Source: Bacteroidota bacterium
Lineage (GTDB): Bacteria > Bacteroidota > Rhodothermia > Rhodothermales > Rubricoccaceae
DNA: 6,414 nt
Direction of reading: 5' to 3'
Assembly: GCA_022564455.1 (NCBI GenBank)
Contig: JADFLK010000133.1
Coordinates: 1-6,414 of the forward strand
Position 1 is the first letter of the stretch. Every line of letters starts with the position of its first letter. The position numbers and the translations under genes were made by a program. Shown here one piece after another: positions 5,500-6,414 of this stretch. The notes under the pieces were generated by a model. The model saw only the letters and a list, made by a program, of their open reading frames with translations, searched no databases and had not been told where the DNA came from.

Positions 5500-5850
5500 A
5501 TGCCGTACGTCGTCACCGAGGCCTGCATCAACTGCAAGCACACGGATTGTGTAGAAGTCTGCCCAGTGGACTGCTTCTACGAGGGCCCCAACTTCCTCGT
5601 CATCCACCCCGACGAGTGCATCGACTGCAATGCGTGCGTGCCGGTGTGCCCGGTTGAGGCTATTTTTGCCGACGACGAATTGCCCGAGAAGTGGACTCAC
5701 TACACGGAATGGAATGCGCACCTCGCCGAGCAGTGGCAGCAGCTCGGTAACAACATCACGGAGAAGAAGGACCCGCTCCCAGATTATGAGAAGTGGGTAG
5801 ACGCCGAAAAATCCGAGGAAGACATCCTCACGTGGGAAGGCGCAGAGTGA
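5500..5850 (+). CDS. fdxA: Seven-iron ferredoxin (FdxA type, [3Fe-4S][4Fe-4S])
   Basis: A 116-residue cytosolic electron-transfer protein closely resembling Azotobacter-type ferredoxin I. The N-terminal domain carries C9, C12, C17, C21 and C25, and the second cluster motif carries C40, C43, C46 and C50 before a proline. By analogy with the known structure, C9, C17 and C50 hold the [3Fe-4S] cluster, while C21, C40, C43 and C46 hold the [4Fe-4S] cluster. C12 and C25 would be free. The segments [20 protein letters not shown] (14-33) and [11 protein letters not shown] (85-95) are hallmarks of this family, and the length is slightly above the usual 106-112. The open frame extends upstream to 5383, but the homologous N-terminus (MPYVV) and the repeats point to the ATG at 5500. 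There is no Shine-Dalgarno sequence. The stop overlaps the next gene by 4 bases (GTGA), so the two are probably co-translated. Confidence 0.93.
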   Translation: MPYVVTEACINCKHTDCVEVCPVDCFYEGPNFLVIHPDECIDCNACVPVCPVEAIFADDELPEKWTHYTEWNAHLAEQWQQLGNNITEKKDPLPDYEKWVDAEKSEEDILTWEGAE

Positions 5851-6414
5851 GCGCACGGTCCATCCTCCTCTCCGGCCTGGCTGGGTTTGGTTGTTTGGGG
5901 CTGGTGTGTTTGGGGATGGATTTGGACGCGAGAGCGCAAGGGGACGACCAATCTCCGTACATCGTCGTTCTGGGGATTGCTCAAGACGGAGGCGTCCCGC
6001 AGGCCGGAAGCGATTTCGCCGATGGCGATTCGACGCGGACGCGGCGCGTGGTGAGCCTTGGTCTTATCGATCCCGTTTCGGACGAGCGGTGGCTGTTCGA
6101 GGCCACGCCGGACTTCCCGGAGCAGCTCCGCCATCTGAATCGCATCGCACCGAGCGGTGACAAGCCCGGCCTCGAAGGCGTCTTCCTCACCCACGCCCAC
6201 ATCGGCCACTACACGGGGTTGATGTTCCTCGGCCACGAGGTGATGGGCGCTCGCGGCGTTCCGGTCTACGCGATGCCCCGCATGGCCTCGTTCCTGCGCA
6301 CGAACGGCCCGTGGAGCCAGCTCGTTGCGCTTGAGAACATCGTACTACGCGAGATGAGCCACGGCGTACCCGTTGTGTTGAACCAACGCATTTCCGTAAC
6401 ACCGCTCCTCGTCC
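5847..6414 (+). CDS. Exported PqqB-like metallo-beta-lactamase-fold hydrolase (3' end cut off)
   Basis: The reading frame from the GTG at 5847 runs off the window after 189 codons. Residues 1-31 look like a signal peptide: MSARS, a hydrophobic stretch at about 6-23, and a possible cleavage site after ARA (30/31). The mature protein starts with [17 protein letters not shown] (38-54), then a strand with [13 protein letters not shown] (82-94), then [12 protein letters not shown] (114-125), which contains the metal-binding HxHxxH as H116, H118 and H121. These segments match the PqqB-like branch of the metallo-beta-lactamase fold, which includes many exported hydrolases of unknown substrate; the HxHxxH motif argues for a hydrolase rather than a PQQ-pathway PqqB. 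The usual Asp in HxHxDH is Gly (120). The start was chosen because only it gives a complete signal peptide; an ATG at 5916 would remove it. It overlaps the ferredoxin stop by 4 bases. Confidence 0.8.
   Translation, partial: MSARSILLSGLAGFGCLGLVCLGMDLDARAQGDDQSPYIVVLGIAQDGGVPQAGSDFADGDSTRTRRVVSLGLIDPVSDERWLFEATPDFPEQLRHLNRIAPSGDKPGLEGVFLTHAHIGHYTGLMFLGHEVMGARGVPVYAMPRMASFLRTNGPWSQLVALENIVLREMSHGVPVVLNQRISVTPLLV

Noticed and set aside
5407..5856. A 149-codon open frame on the minus strand
   Set aside because: It is antisense to the ferredoxin, whose cysteine pattern is unmistakable.

Overview
The window is 6.4 kb of compact bacterial chromosome with eight complete protein genes, a partial ninth at the right edge and several short regulatory or repeat elements. 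I see no rRNA, tRNA, CRISPR array, insertion sequence or phage gene. The base composition is moderately GC-rich. None of the nine gene starts has a clear Shine-Dalgarno sequence, and one intergenic gap holds a promoter of the Bacteroidota type (TTG, 20 bases, TATGTTTA). Together with the gene content this suggests a Bacteroidota/Rhodothermota-like organism, perhaps of the Rhodothermales. That is an inference; no phylogenetic marker is present.

Layout from left to right. Bases 1-107 hold nothing I can identify. On the minus strand, 108-791 encodes an exported DUF4159 protein. A divergent gap (792-1033) ends in three evenly phased inverted half-sites, which look like the operator of the type II toxin-antitoxin pair that follows: a ribbon-helix-helix antitoxin (1034-1270) and a RelE/ParE toxin (1267-1536). 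Close behind on the same strand are a small cupin (1580-1945) and a DUF1801 protein (1979-2401). A gap of about 270 bases then holds a likely terminator and a perfect 18-bp palindrome. An LtrA-family membrane protein follows (2673-3827).

On the minus strand, facing LtrA, are a lipoprotein (4597-5307) and, downstream of it, a lysine/alanine/aspartate-rich LEA-like protein (3917-4519) with its own candidate promoter. Divergent from the lipoprotein is a seven-iron ferredoxin (5500-5850) whose leader carries four short tandem repeats and an inverted copy. Its stop codon overlaps the GTG start of an exported PqqB-like metallo-beta-lactamase-fold protein (5847 to the edge).

How the genes work together: the toxin-antitoxin pair is a clear functional unit, and ferredoxin and metallo-hydrolase are probably co-transcribed. 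The cupin, DUF1801, LtrA and LEA-like genes could form a loose stress-related group, but the sequence shows no direct link between them. I found no clear evidence of a new multi-gene system. The best leads are the phased operator, the repeat-bearing ferredoxin leader, the ferredoxin/metallo-hydrolase coupling and the arginine-free LEA-like protein.
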